Positions 44,790-56,600 of a DNA stretch of 64,000 nucleotides are shown here, piece by piece. A program made the translations under genes and the position numbers. The DNA comes from Taenia hydatigena. Lineage: Eukaryota > Platyhelminthes > Cestoda > Cyclophyllidea > Taeniidae. Within the stretch, counting starts at the first letter, position 1, and each line of letters begins with the position of its first letter. Below the pieces are notes generated by a model. It made no database searches. It worked only from the letters and a program-made list of their open reading frames with translations, and was not told where the DNA came from. The stretch is from the NCBI GenBank assembly GCA_036345935.2, contig JADWOT020001803.1, forward strand, positions 62,001 to 126,000, given 5' to 3'.

Positions 44790-45990
44790 CTTTACCCCCA
44801 TTTGACCAGTCATACCCTGCTTGTCAACTCTTTTAGGCCGATTTCGAAGGCCACTGCTTGTGAGTATCTTACCGATCTTTTTATAGATCTGCTGCATTGG
44901 CTCGCGTGACGTTGGGCCTCCCCACACTACCTTGACCTTAAGGCCAAGGCATTGGAATGAGATGGGTTGGTAGCACAGCTTACGCCGCCGTCATACTACG
45001 TCGGTGAGTCAGCCATGGTGTCTATCCCACATCTAGTGGTAGATCGCAAGTTTTAGCTGTCGATGTGCTTCCCTAATGAGGCTCAAGCGATTGTAACAGA
45101 ATCGGATTAGGCGTCCTCACAGTAACAATAGCTTGTAGCTTTCTAACAAAACGTTGTTTGCAGTACATGCCAGCAAACAGTCTGCAGCATTCAATTTTGC
45201 CTCCGCCAAGTCAGTTACCTCCGGGTTTTACAATCGAGGTTGACAATGGATGCCACGTTGCGCCATGACTTCATTTTTGAGGGCCATTTTATTGCGCCAT
45301 AGATCCTCCTGCAACATTTCGAAGGTGTTTAAGAGAGCACCGTCTCTTTGAAAATAGGCGTGGCTATTCAGGCACTCGGAGGCATGCCGCAATGCTGTAA
45401 GAGGTCGCACGATCTCACGTTCACTGTCTCATCCTTGCCCTCTTCCTTTACTGAAAGTAGAAGGATGTCCAGCCTTTATTCTCGACAACCGTAGTTGGGA
45501 TAAGTTGAATGACCCGGTTGCAAATTAAACGGAAGCTCATTAGTTTTTTCTTATATCTAGAGGTAAACCGGCTATCAAACGTGCTTGCGCTTCCCCAAGA
45601 GCGTCCATTCGGATATAATATATTTTTATAACTCCTTTTGTTTTATGAAAACACAACTCCGGATGCGTTCCAATTATAAAAGTTGTGTCAGATTGCTAGG
45701 CGACAGATGTATCTGCTCTGATCAGGATGCACTCAGTGATTGGCTTAGTGTGGCCGAATGTTTGATCGTTTGATCCTTCTGATTCGTATCTTTTTTTTGG
45801 TGAGGGTCGCTGGAGTCAAATAGATGCATCAACAGGGTGGCAACCACTTTATCAATGCTATCAGAGTCCAGACCACAAGTGCCGATGCAAACAACTACAA
45901 TTAATCGCCTTGTGATTGATTGTTTGAATAACTTTTCGGAAAACAGGAAATAAAGACATTTATTGTTCTTCGAAAGTTGATAGAACTCTT
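44790..45990 (+). repeat. dispersed repeat family R1, copy 3
   Basis: It matches 17897-19010 over about 1.1-1.2 kb in the same orientation, 26 kb away. This shows that the block is a mobile or dispersed repeat rather than only part of the tandem duplication. No enzyme motif and no clear terminal repeats are seen. Confidence 0.75.
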
Positions 45991-46524
45991 GCATAATACC
46001 GGAGTCGTAAGTGTGGAAGCCAACTCACATCCGATTGTCTGGCTTGAGGCGACATCCTCGTGATGACAAGCATTTTATAGACGAATCTCTTAGTGCCTTG
46101 GCGAAGTATTAAGGTAAGTGCAGCACTTGGAAGCCTTCCCCAAGACGAACTTCAAGGGGTGTATTGCCGGCGTGCAGAGCAGCTAAGGGTGAGAGGGTCA
46201 TTGCGCAGACGGGAACGAAAAAAGGGTAGATAGAACCTACGAATAAAAGGAAGTGTCAATGTAAATAAAAACTGAATTCAAGTAGAAAACCTAGATGCTG
46301 CTCCAGACTTTTCCTCTTTGACTTAAATGTCGCTTTTTGTAATAAAAACCAAGGTTTTTAAATCTACAATAAGCTACTTAACTCTCCCTTTTCAAACAAA
46401 GTGATGTTTTTTAAATAGCAAAGATATCGCCTTTGGCTACAAAGGGACGTCATTATTAGGGAGATGTCATTATGCAACAAAGGCAAGATAAATGAAAGGC
46501 AAACCATTGCAATCATTGTGAGGC

Positions 46525-46600
46525 GCTTCAATTACTGCAGTTAGTGTATGCTGCAGAAAGGAGGCATTTGTGAGGCAAATTGCTTGGAGATCATGAATTT
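46525..46600 (+). repeat. short dispersed repeat, second copy near 14665
   Basis: TTCAATTACTGCAG, then GTGTATGCTGCA, then AGGAGGC and a CAAATTGC word, pair with TTCAATTACTGCAG, ATGTATGCTGCA, AGGAGGC and TCAATTGCC at 14669-14735. Confidence 0.5.
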
Positions 46601-47109
46601 CACCAGAATGCATCGCTTCTGACTGAAGCATAATTTGCTAATCATAAGTCTTTTAACGAGCGATTCAAAATAATAATTTTGCCTTTGGCATTACTTTACA
46701 CATAACTCAGGTAAGAACGAATCGCCTCTTATTGATTCTTATTATGTTTGTCATGTATAAACTAACGATAGCCATTTACTAGACAATCAAACTTTACTGT
46801 ATATTCGCAAGAGTTTAATCATTAATGCGCAGCAAAATTGATTCGTACGAATCATTATAGTACCCACGTCTGTAAACCACGCATAAAATTTTAGCATGTT
46901 TGGGCGAGAAATAGATTTAATTTACGAAGGCGCTGCGCACCGCGTCCCACCGCCATTAGAAGGGTCAGAATACTATTAGCTTTTTGACTGGCAGCTTGGA
47001 TCAATGCATGCATAAGGCATTACACAAGTGAAACAGTGACAAATCATTCCAAGCGCAATGCACTCTAAGCATGCCTCAATTTGCGAAATGGCAATTTTTC
47101 TAGGCACAG

Positions 47110-48440
47110 AGTTAGGATACGCATCAGAAAGGCCCTTCCGTCAACTCCATACCATTCTTTAGGGGAGATCTGCCGATTCTTAGCATCATCGTTCCACTCT
47201 GCGCTACGCAAGATCTGCAGCACTTGCTTTTCACGTCCCGAATACGCTCCAAGTCCCTAAATAAGCAGCAGCATCTGCAGACCTGCCGATGCAAAACAAC
47301 TTGCACAATATTCATGTTCACTGCAGAAGCATTGTAGCACGCTTCACAAGTCTAGGCTTGACTAAACCTGATTGATTTGGACTGCGTCAGAATAAACAAG
47401 ATTAGCAAAATAGACTCACACTATTATAGGCTTGAGCAAGGCCCCTCATGCGCTAACATTTTGGTTAACCCGCCTAATCAACTCGACACGACTTTATGCC
47501 ATGTGAACTAAGATCTTCTCCTTCGCCGCAGACGTTAAGGATCAAGGTACGCAGACTAGAAATGGGTCTGATGACGTCTTTGAAGTGGACGGAGATGAGC
47601 TCTCATGTCTACGCCTCCTTTCTCGTGCCTCTCCAGCGCGTCTTCGGTGAGTGTTAGCTTTGTCGCCTACTACGCTCTATATACTCACACGTATTGCGTC
47701 TTACGTCATGTCACAATGTTTATGCTCCTCACATACAACTCATTCGGAGGGTAGGAGTGAGTACTTCCTGCATTTTAGCTCCCTGCGGTCATTTTTTTTA
47801 ATTTATTGCTACGAGAGAATTCTGCTTCTTTGCCTCCTTTACCCCATCGTCTGTTATTGCCCTCCTTGTTGGCTTCCTTTCATCTCTCCACTAGTCTCAA
47901 TCTCTTTTATGGCATAATAAAATAATGCACAAATTTATAACCTAGACCTGACTCAATCACGCTCTACCCAAAACCAAATTTTGTTTTAGCGCAAATTAGC
48001 TTGGATTGTTATTACTTCTAAGCTTCTGTCTTTCTGTCGCTTTAGTTTGCCCCACACCGCTTTGCCCCAAATTCGTCTCCTACTTCTACTCCTCTTTGAG
48101 GGCGAAGATAGGCATGTTAACCCTACTTCTTACTTCGTAATTTTTAAGCTAGTTAAAATCCTACCTGCTCATCTCACTTCCAAATCCTTTATATTCTTCT
48201 TTTAGGGAATTCCTCTGCCTGATGCTTTGCAATAATGGGTGAGATGATGTGTTTTTCGATCTGGACTGCCTCCTCCATTTCCACTGTGTGTCTTCGCCTG
48301 CCTGTCTGTTTGCCCAAGATTATGTGTGCTTCATTGTTCACTTTTATTTTTGTCCCTTTGTAGGGTCACCTTGATTGACGTCCCACAAAAACAGTTAGGG
48401 ATGTGCGTGTGCTTGTATGCGTGCAAAGGCACGTTCTATC
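47110..48440 (+). repeat. pyrimidine-rich repeat family R2, diverged copy
   Basis: It shares with 51010-52560 the sequence order CGCATCAGAAA...CCTT, AGGCTTGA...CTGA, CATGT...GAACT, and later GTCTGTTTGCC...TTCACTTTTATTTTTG and an AACAGTTAGGGATGTGCGTG word close to 53244. Much diverged, with approximate edges. Confidence 0.5.
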
Positions 48441-51400
48441 TCATCCTCGCCCTCTAACTTGCCCTCCTTAGCCAATCAAATCGGCTATAAAGGGAGCGCT
48501 GAGAGACGACGAGGTAGGAGAAGAAAAGGAGAGGAGGTGGAGGTAGGAGAGAATTGATGTTGAATCAGAAGAAGGTGAAGGTATGAGAAGCGTGAGGGAT
48601 CCAGAGGTGTAAGACGCTCTCGTGACGCTAAAGTAGAAAAATAAATGTATGGAGCTATAATTTCGGGACCGAATCCGGCACCCCATGCATGCATGCATTA
48701 CCAAGTGCATACACTTTTCTGCATTAAACTGTTCAATCATGGAACCACAGTTTCTCATGCCAACGTGCAGCTGAGTGGTGAATCGCCTCCATTTTTAACC
48801 AGGTAGGTGCTTGATCACCCGTTCTCACTCCAATTAACCACACCATCTGACGGTGTCCGAAGTGTCCAACCATTGTGCATAGCAAAAGGAAAACTCTAGC
48901 AAATATTGAACACTACTTGGTATGAATGACGTTTTAGACCTTTGATTTCGCTAAGTGGACGCTGGACTAGATTACCATGAGTGTACTTTCGCTTGATGTT
49001 AAATGTTTCAAAATTTGTGGTTCCGTGAAGAAGTTGGGGGAACGCCAGACATTGCACATCCGTTCCTACCATACCTTGCATTCCCTTAGCATCTTACACC
49101 TCATTGCTGCTGTATTTTTGAGTGGAATATCAACACAAATGAACTCATGCTTAGCGGCCGTCGCTAAGTGAGACAGGCAATAAGGTAGACACTTTTACGG
49201 GTGGGTAAGGGATTGGTTTTAGTGGAGATGCATACAAAGTAGCAAAAGGCATTTATCAGTGTGCAAGAATAAAGATTTGCAGATGGGTGGAATTGTCAGT
49301 TACTACCGGAAGTGATACGTAACCGGAGTGTACTCAACCTTGGTCTGCTTCTCACAACCACCTCCACCGTCTCTCTCTCGATCTCTCAATAACTGTCCTA
49401 ATCTCCCACTCTACTATTCCAAAGACGCAGGATTGCCAAAAGAAATGGAAATTGCATGCTTTGAGTTAACATTGTCTCTCACCGCGGAAAAATTATGGAT
49501 TGCGTCTTCGAGTCTGCTGTTCGATAGAAACTCAGATTCCTTCTACGGAGTCGATTATCACCTGCTTTACTCGAACACATATCCAGATAACCAAGTAAAT
49601 GAATGGGCTCGTAAACATATGGAAGAAAGGGCGAAGGGAAGAAGAAAGGCAGTGTCAAAATCCTGTGCTGAGACATTCAACGATGGCAATTCCCCATCGC
49701 TTTAATTCCCTTCCCTAAAAGTCCCGTCTTCGCCTCTCACCCAAATATTCTTTCGTCCCTTTTAGCTGCACAAGCGTGTCGCTTTCTCTTCACCGGAGAG
49801 GTACAATGGATATCATTGTACTCCCTAGTGTAAAGTAATGATTGGCCTAAAATGCACCCTCTCTGACTCCATAGCAATCGTCAGAAGTGAGGTCCAGATT
49901 TCTTAACTTAATTCATGCCTTGCATTGCTCTTACTGTCCCCAAATGCCCCAAACGTGTCTCTCCAATTGTAACCGTCAGGGATTTAAAGCCGAGGACAAG
50001 CAGTCTCATCAAAGCAGCGCACTTAACTCAAAGCACAGTAGTACCGGTGATACCTCCTATTCACTTTCGTCTCCTTTGCACGCACTATAATACACAAAAT
50101 TCGGCCAAGGTGGGGATGCATAAAAGCAAGTGGTGCCTGCTCCCACAAAACCACCTACGAGGGATGCTGTCTGAAGCCTACACCAGGCGACATTAAGAGG
50201 CACCACGCGACACGTGCTATTAATCGACTTGAGTGTCAGATTCAAAGAAGTCAATCACAAAAGAAAACTGTCAGAGATGCAATTCTACGCCTTGCACCAT
50301 TTCCTTCATTCATTCTGTTTCCCGCTGTCGTTCCTACCATTCAGTCATTCGCCATTGCCCCACCCTCGCTGCACTTTTCCTTTGTTCCTTGTCTTCTTTT
50401 ATTCTCTACTACCGTCGCCTCCCTCGCCGTCTCCTCTTCACTCCCAACTTCCTCCTCCGCAGTTCTAGAGACTTCAGAGGACCAAAACAAATAGATGTCG
50501 GAAAAATTAGGGCAAGTTACGCCACTGACCCCTCTCCTGCTCCTGCGTTATTTTTCTCTCAATCCTTCTTACTTAATTCACGTGCGCCATTTAATGTTGT
50601 CAAATCTGGTATTCAGTGTAAGTCACGTAGAAAAAAAGCTACAATTAGCTCCTTTGAGTGCGGCATTTATAACAAAATTCAAAGTCCTTCCATGAAGTCG
50701 ATTCTCTCATATTTTACTAGGCTACATGGCTAGCTGGGTGGACACGGTAATTGGCTCATTAATGGATGGTAGAGAGTAAAGAAATAAGTCATGCTGCACA
50801 ACATTACTGTGCTAACACATCTTACGGCGTCCATTGCCAATCTTTATCCCTCTTTTATTCCAAATCCACGGCTTCGGGACCCCTTGCCTCTATCGTAGCC
50901 ATTTTAATGTCTCTTTCAGCCAGACACTTATGCTACTTTGCCCCCACGGAAGGATTGCATCCACTGCTATTGCCTTTGGTAGTGCAAGACATCAATTTGT
51001 CCAAGCATAGGCCTAGGGACGTGCATCAGAAATGCCTCTTTCCCCTTTAGGTGTAGGGTTTCGGTTCCATTAGCCAAAAAATACCTTGCACTACGCTTAC
51101 CGTGCTGCACTTACCTTTCATGTCTCTTGCATGCATTTACAAACACCGAATAAGCAGCGGCACTACGAGACTCACTGACTTACAAAAAATTTGCCCAATG
51201 TTCATGTCCCACTTTTGCATGACTAGGCTTGAAATGATCTGACTAGATTGGACCGGGTTGGAACAGACATGATTGGCTACATCGGCTAAGTCATGACAGT
51301 CTTGGATGATATAGGTAAGAAGTTGGACAGACTGTTGATCGATCGTGCATGCCTCACCCCCAGAGGTGCCTTTTACGCTACTATTCAAGTCAACCCCAAT

Positions 51401-51639
51401 ACCACTTCGGCCCGTTTAATCAACCAGGCACAACTCTCTGCCATGTAAATTGGAGCTCTTTCTTTCTAGTAGGCACTAGGGATCGGAATGCACAGATAAG
51501 AACTCAGTTTGACGAAGTCCACGAAATGGGTGAAGAAAAGCCCTCTTGTCTACTCACCCCTTCTCCGAAGTATTGCATTTTGCATTATGTCCCATGGTAC
51601 GTGCTCCCTGCATTCGACTCAATCGAAGAGGAAGGAGTG

Positions 51640-52659
51640 AGCACTCTCTACATTGCATTTAATCACCTTTATTTTCCACTTTAGTGTCACAACAATGTCT
51701 CACTCCTCTGCCTTCCTCAGGCTTCTCTCACCTTCATTTCCTTTGAATTCGAAATCAATTCTCCCCTCCTTTCTTCTACTTCACCGTCCGCCAGCGCCTT
51801 CTTAGCAAATCCTTTTATCTCCCCACCAGTTTCACTCCTGACTGTGACATGATTAATGAATGCAAAGATGCATAACCAGATCATACTAGCAGGTGATAGA
51901 CCAGATCTGACTAACTCTCACTGTGCCTAAGATCAAGCCTTGTTTTAGCATCGGCTGGCTTAAATTGCTCTACAATGCCTCAAATTCATCTCCTCCTGCT
52001 CCTCTTCCTCCACTTACCTGCCTATCTTATTGTCCACCTCCAGCATTCTCCTTGTAGAGAGTCCCTCTACTTGGTGCTTCACAATTTCAGGTAAGTATGT
52101 GCCTTTGGCTCCTTTGTCCATCTGTGCCTTTTCACTATACGTCCGCACCTGTCTGTTGGCCATCCCGATTCTGTGCATGTGCTATTTTCCATGTTTATTT
52201 CTGCACCTTTATGGAGTCGCCTTAATCGGCGTTGCACGAAAACACACTTGTCAGTCTAGACCACCAAATTGACAGTTTCGTCATGAGCAAAGTAAGACCA
52301 CCTTTGGTTGTTCGTTGGATAGCTAGTTGGATGCCAATCAATTTACACTTCACACTTCGTCAATACCTTTCCACCCACACACATACCCACTTCACCAAGT
52401 TGAATCGCCTTTTGTCTCCTATGACTCCTCTATTTTCTTCTTTTCTTCCTTTCCTTAGATAAAGGTGGACCATTCGTGGTGAGGAGGGAGTAGTAATGAG
52501 GCGCCCACTGAGTATTTCGCACAGCCATTGACCTCGGGCAAGCAAATGCTAAAGAGGGGCAAATTTGAGCAATGCAGCATGTCATCGTGGTGAAAACTTC
52601 ATGCCAGGTGAAGGCTATTGTCTTCTTCGCCAGTGATCCATGCTGCCTGTGCGGGTGCA
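51640..52659 (+). repeat. repeat family R2, tandem copy A
   Basis: It pairs with 52660-53650 at a period of about 1.0 kb. ACTGTGACATGATTAATGAA occurs at 51841 and 52858, CACTATACGTCCGC at 52133 and 53132, and TGTCTGTTGGCCA in both. The unit is pyrimidine-rich with no supported gene. Confidence 0.8.
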
Positions 52660-53650
52660 GAGCACTCTACATTGCAGTTACTCACCCTTTATTTTCCACT
52701 TTAATGCCGCAACAACGTTTCGCTCCACCGCCTCCCTCAGACTTCTCTCACCCCCACCTCCTTCGAATCCAAAATCGATTCTCCACTCCTTTTAACCTAC
52801 CATCCGCCAGCGCCCTCTTAGCAACTCCTTTTTATCTCCCCACCAATCTCACTCCTGACTGTGACATGATTAATGAATGCAAAGATGCATAACCCAGATC
52901 AGACTGGCAGAGGATAGAACGGATCTGACTAAATCTCACTGTGCCTAAGATCCACTCCTGCCCCTCTCCCTCTACTTGCCTTTTCGAGAGGAAGGGTGAG
53001 TGAGTCGCTCCTACCTGCCTATCTCATTGTCCACCTGCAACATTCTTCTTGTAGGGAGTCCCTCCACCTGGTTTTTTACAATTTTTAGGCAAGTATGTGC
53101 CTTAGCCTCCTCATTTTATCGGTGCCCTTTTCACTATACGTCCGCGCCTGTCTGTTGGCCACCTCGGGTCTGCGCATGTGCTGTCTTCCATGTTTATTTC
53201 TGCGCCTTTTTCGAGTCGCCTTAATTGTTGTTGCATGGAAACAGGTAGGAATGTGCGTGTGTGTACTCGAATTCACATAGGTGCAAAGGCACATTCATCT
53301 CACCCTTTTCTTTATGCTTTTTTTGGATATTAAGTAGAACGCCAATTTATTTTCCCTGCCACCCGCGCACAGACCCACTTCACTACATTTAATCTCCTTT
53401 TTCCCCCTATAGCACCTCTACTTCCTTCCTTTCTCCCTTTCATCAGATTAAAGTAGACCATTCGTGATGGAAAGGGAGTAGTATTGAGGCGCCTATTAGG
53501 TATTTCGCGCAGCAATTGACCTCGAAAAAGCAAATACTAAAGGGAGGCAAATTAAGCGATGCAGCCTGTCATCGTGATGAAAAGTTCATGCCAGGTGAAG
53601 GCTGTTTGTCTTCTTCGTCGCCAGTAATCCATGTTGCCTGTGCAGGTACG
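52660..53650 (+). repeat. repeat family R2, tandem copy B
   Basis: This is the second unit of the direct tandem pair. Differences are spread over the whole unit, so the duplication is not recent. Confidence 0.8.
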
Positions 53651-56600
53651 TAGCAAACGGATCTGGCAAGCGGCAGCAAATCAGGACGGCGAACTTGTCG
53701 TTCGACGGGTGTTGGACTCGAGATCGGAGAGCTGCAGTGCCTCATCCCTAGCCGATGAAATAGAGGACGCTTAAAAAACGTCTGCCTTATATGGAATTAT
53801 CCACATTGTGGCTAATCTCACGCTTCCCACGTAGCACTTCGGAGTGGGATTAAAATAAAGATTAGCTGACTCACCCTGGAAAAGAGGAGGCAGGCAATCA
53901 CGTTAAGCAGACACTATAGGCCTTCAAGCACACATTTTTTGTATATCATCCATGCAACATCTCTTAACTCTCACTTACAATAATTCCAGATATCTCCGGT
54001 GCGTGTTCTCGAGATCCTAGATATTGTCGACGACGAGCACTGGTTCCCACTGTTCCATATCTTACCCATACCCTAGCCGCAGTAATCGAATTCACTTGAT
54101 TTTGACAATTGCCATTCAAATGTATTGACTATCACACTCGTACTTTGATAAATACCCCAGAATTCACACGTCTAGTATGTCAACTCAAGCTGCTGCAAAA
54201 ATGTCTTATAAACCAAGAGCTATCATAGTTACGCGTCAAGAAAGTGAGCAATGCAATGTAGAATTACAATGGAAGACAAATAGTATAGCTATAATCGCAG
54301 TGAAAACTAAATAAGACGGGAAAGAAAGATAGCGCCCATAAAAATTTGATGCCTGAAGAGCCTTGTCCAAATAAATGCTCGATGCATGTCGATCTGACTT
54401 TACTTGTTAACATTTCTTTTATGAACATGGGAAAACAATTGTCAGCCACCAGTGGAGGTGCTATCAAAGGACATCTTTCCAAAACTGGATGAGAAACGAG
54501 CTGGTGATGGTGTGGGAAAATTAACCGTAGTGAGGTCAAATTACCCAACAGATGCAGAAATAAGTGGGGAGGTTTGCCTGCAGACATTTGTAACGGTCAC
54601 CGTGTTTTGTGCAGACATCTATCCATTGCCACTTTTGAAGACATTCGGCTTCTTTGTCTACTATCTGTCAGCTATGCCAACAATGATGGCTTGGCGGCTC
54701 CAGAGCTTGATGTTTCAATAAATCATCCCAAGTCCGCATAACTGTGCAACCGCGTAAACGACTGCTAAGAAAACCCTTCGTTGGATGACACATCCACACC
54801 AATATCACAGTTCCCTTAAGCTAGCTTGGAAAATTTGAATTATCGTGTTTAAACGGCACGCTACATACTCCTTTAGCAAGATGCTGGGGAAGTGACCCCT
54901 ACGGTCGTGAAGACGAACACTTTGAAGTGAGACTTACAAAGTTATGATTCTTATACAGGAAATCATAAGTGGCTTCTATCATAACTCTCGTTTGGTGTGT
55001 ATTCACTGCCGCCATATTGAAAGGCAGTTCACCTTACATCAGCCCAACGGCGTCGTAGCCGGCAAAGACTTCTTTAGTCTTGCATGCTTTTAAAGAGACT
55101 GAAGAGGAATCAAGAAGTCCTATTTCTGCAAATGCTCTGTACTCTGCGACACATGAATGCGCTATCAGCTGGCGTTGATAGTAGTCGGGCTTTCATACAG
55201 TCTTAAAGAGGACGTGAAGCAGCAGACAGAGGATGATAACAGCATTTACCTGCAACTACTTCACAATGAGATCACTTGGGTGAGCAGTCACCCTCGCTGG
55301 TACCACATGAAGTAAAATAGATAAATTAGACTTGTTGGGTGGCGAACCTCTGCGACAAGCGTATGTTTAACCGACTGTGGCTTTGATAACAGGCCTGCTC
55401 AAAGTCAGTTGATTGGAAGTTCTGCTGGTCACTTTTATAAGGCCAGGCTGGCACGACTCCATTCTCGCAACTGGCCGATCAATGGAACCACATAATAGCG
55501 AAAATGAAAGGAGGAAAATAATGAAATAAAAATTTGATGAGGGCGCACAAACAAGACTCTAGACACAGAATGATTGTGGTGTTTCCTTGAGATAGGGAGC
55601 ATAAATGAAATAGCCATTGCGAATGGAACCCGCACTTGGGAGTTGATGTCACCTCGCCATAGCTTGAATGCCTTTGTTAGCTCCTCTATCAGCAGTTAGT
55701 TCAATTCGTTCATTTTCGCTCTTTAATGGAATGCCTCCCCTGTTTGGAGTTCATTCCTTACTGATTGCCCGAATGCACAGTCAACCACTTCAATATTGTA
55801 CGAATAACCATGCATCTCTGCATAATCGAGCACTGCAGTAGCAGAACTGTATTTGTAGGCCCTTCCTAGGAGACTCATACCTACAGAGAGGGTTCTTAGC
55901 CACTTTTAGACTGACTGAGTTAATTCATTTGACATCTAAACCGAATATGTGGGACTGGAGACATCGTAATTGATGAATAGCAGAGTAGATTTGAGAATGA
56001 TTGGATGTGTCCCTTTGTTAGCATATGGGCAGCAAAAGCGTGGCCTTTAAGCTCGACTGAGACCCTAGTGGTGAATATGACAATAGCATTTGTAGTGCAC
56101 GGATGGCAAGGAGCAGACTTGGATAGAAGACAACTCTTTACAATGCAACAGCCTATTTAACGTGCATGTCCTTTGCACGACGTGTGTGCGTGTGAGTATG
56201 GCAAACAGAACTTCAATAACGGCATGTGTATGTGTGTGACCGGCTGGAGTTCCACCGTTGTTTAGGAACACTTAGATTTCAGCTACCCTTAATTACAATC
56301 CAGATGACTCGAAGGTGGTGTACGCGAAATGCGTGCTCATTCTTCCACTTGGTCTGTGAACATATATGCAAAGAGTAAGTATAGGAATCAAAAGATGGAA
56401 AAAAATAGCATTTTCCCATCTTTTGTTCTGTACTCTTTGAGTTTCTCTGTTTTTCCAACAGTACTTGTTTCTTAATTACAAAACAATCTCATAGACTGGG
56501 GCAGAAGTACAGTTTGCATGCAGCTCTAAGGAGTATTCGCAATTGATAGAGTCAGTGCATATGTGTGGGGCTTATTTAATGGCTTGCGTCCATTCTTTGA

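Noticed and set aside
49328..49705. 125-codon plus-strand frame
   Set aside because: No recognisable domain, no partner exon, and it lies within repeat-rich DNA; it cannot be supported as a gene.
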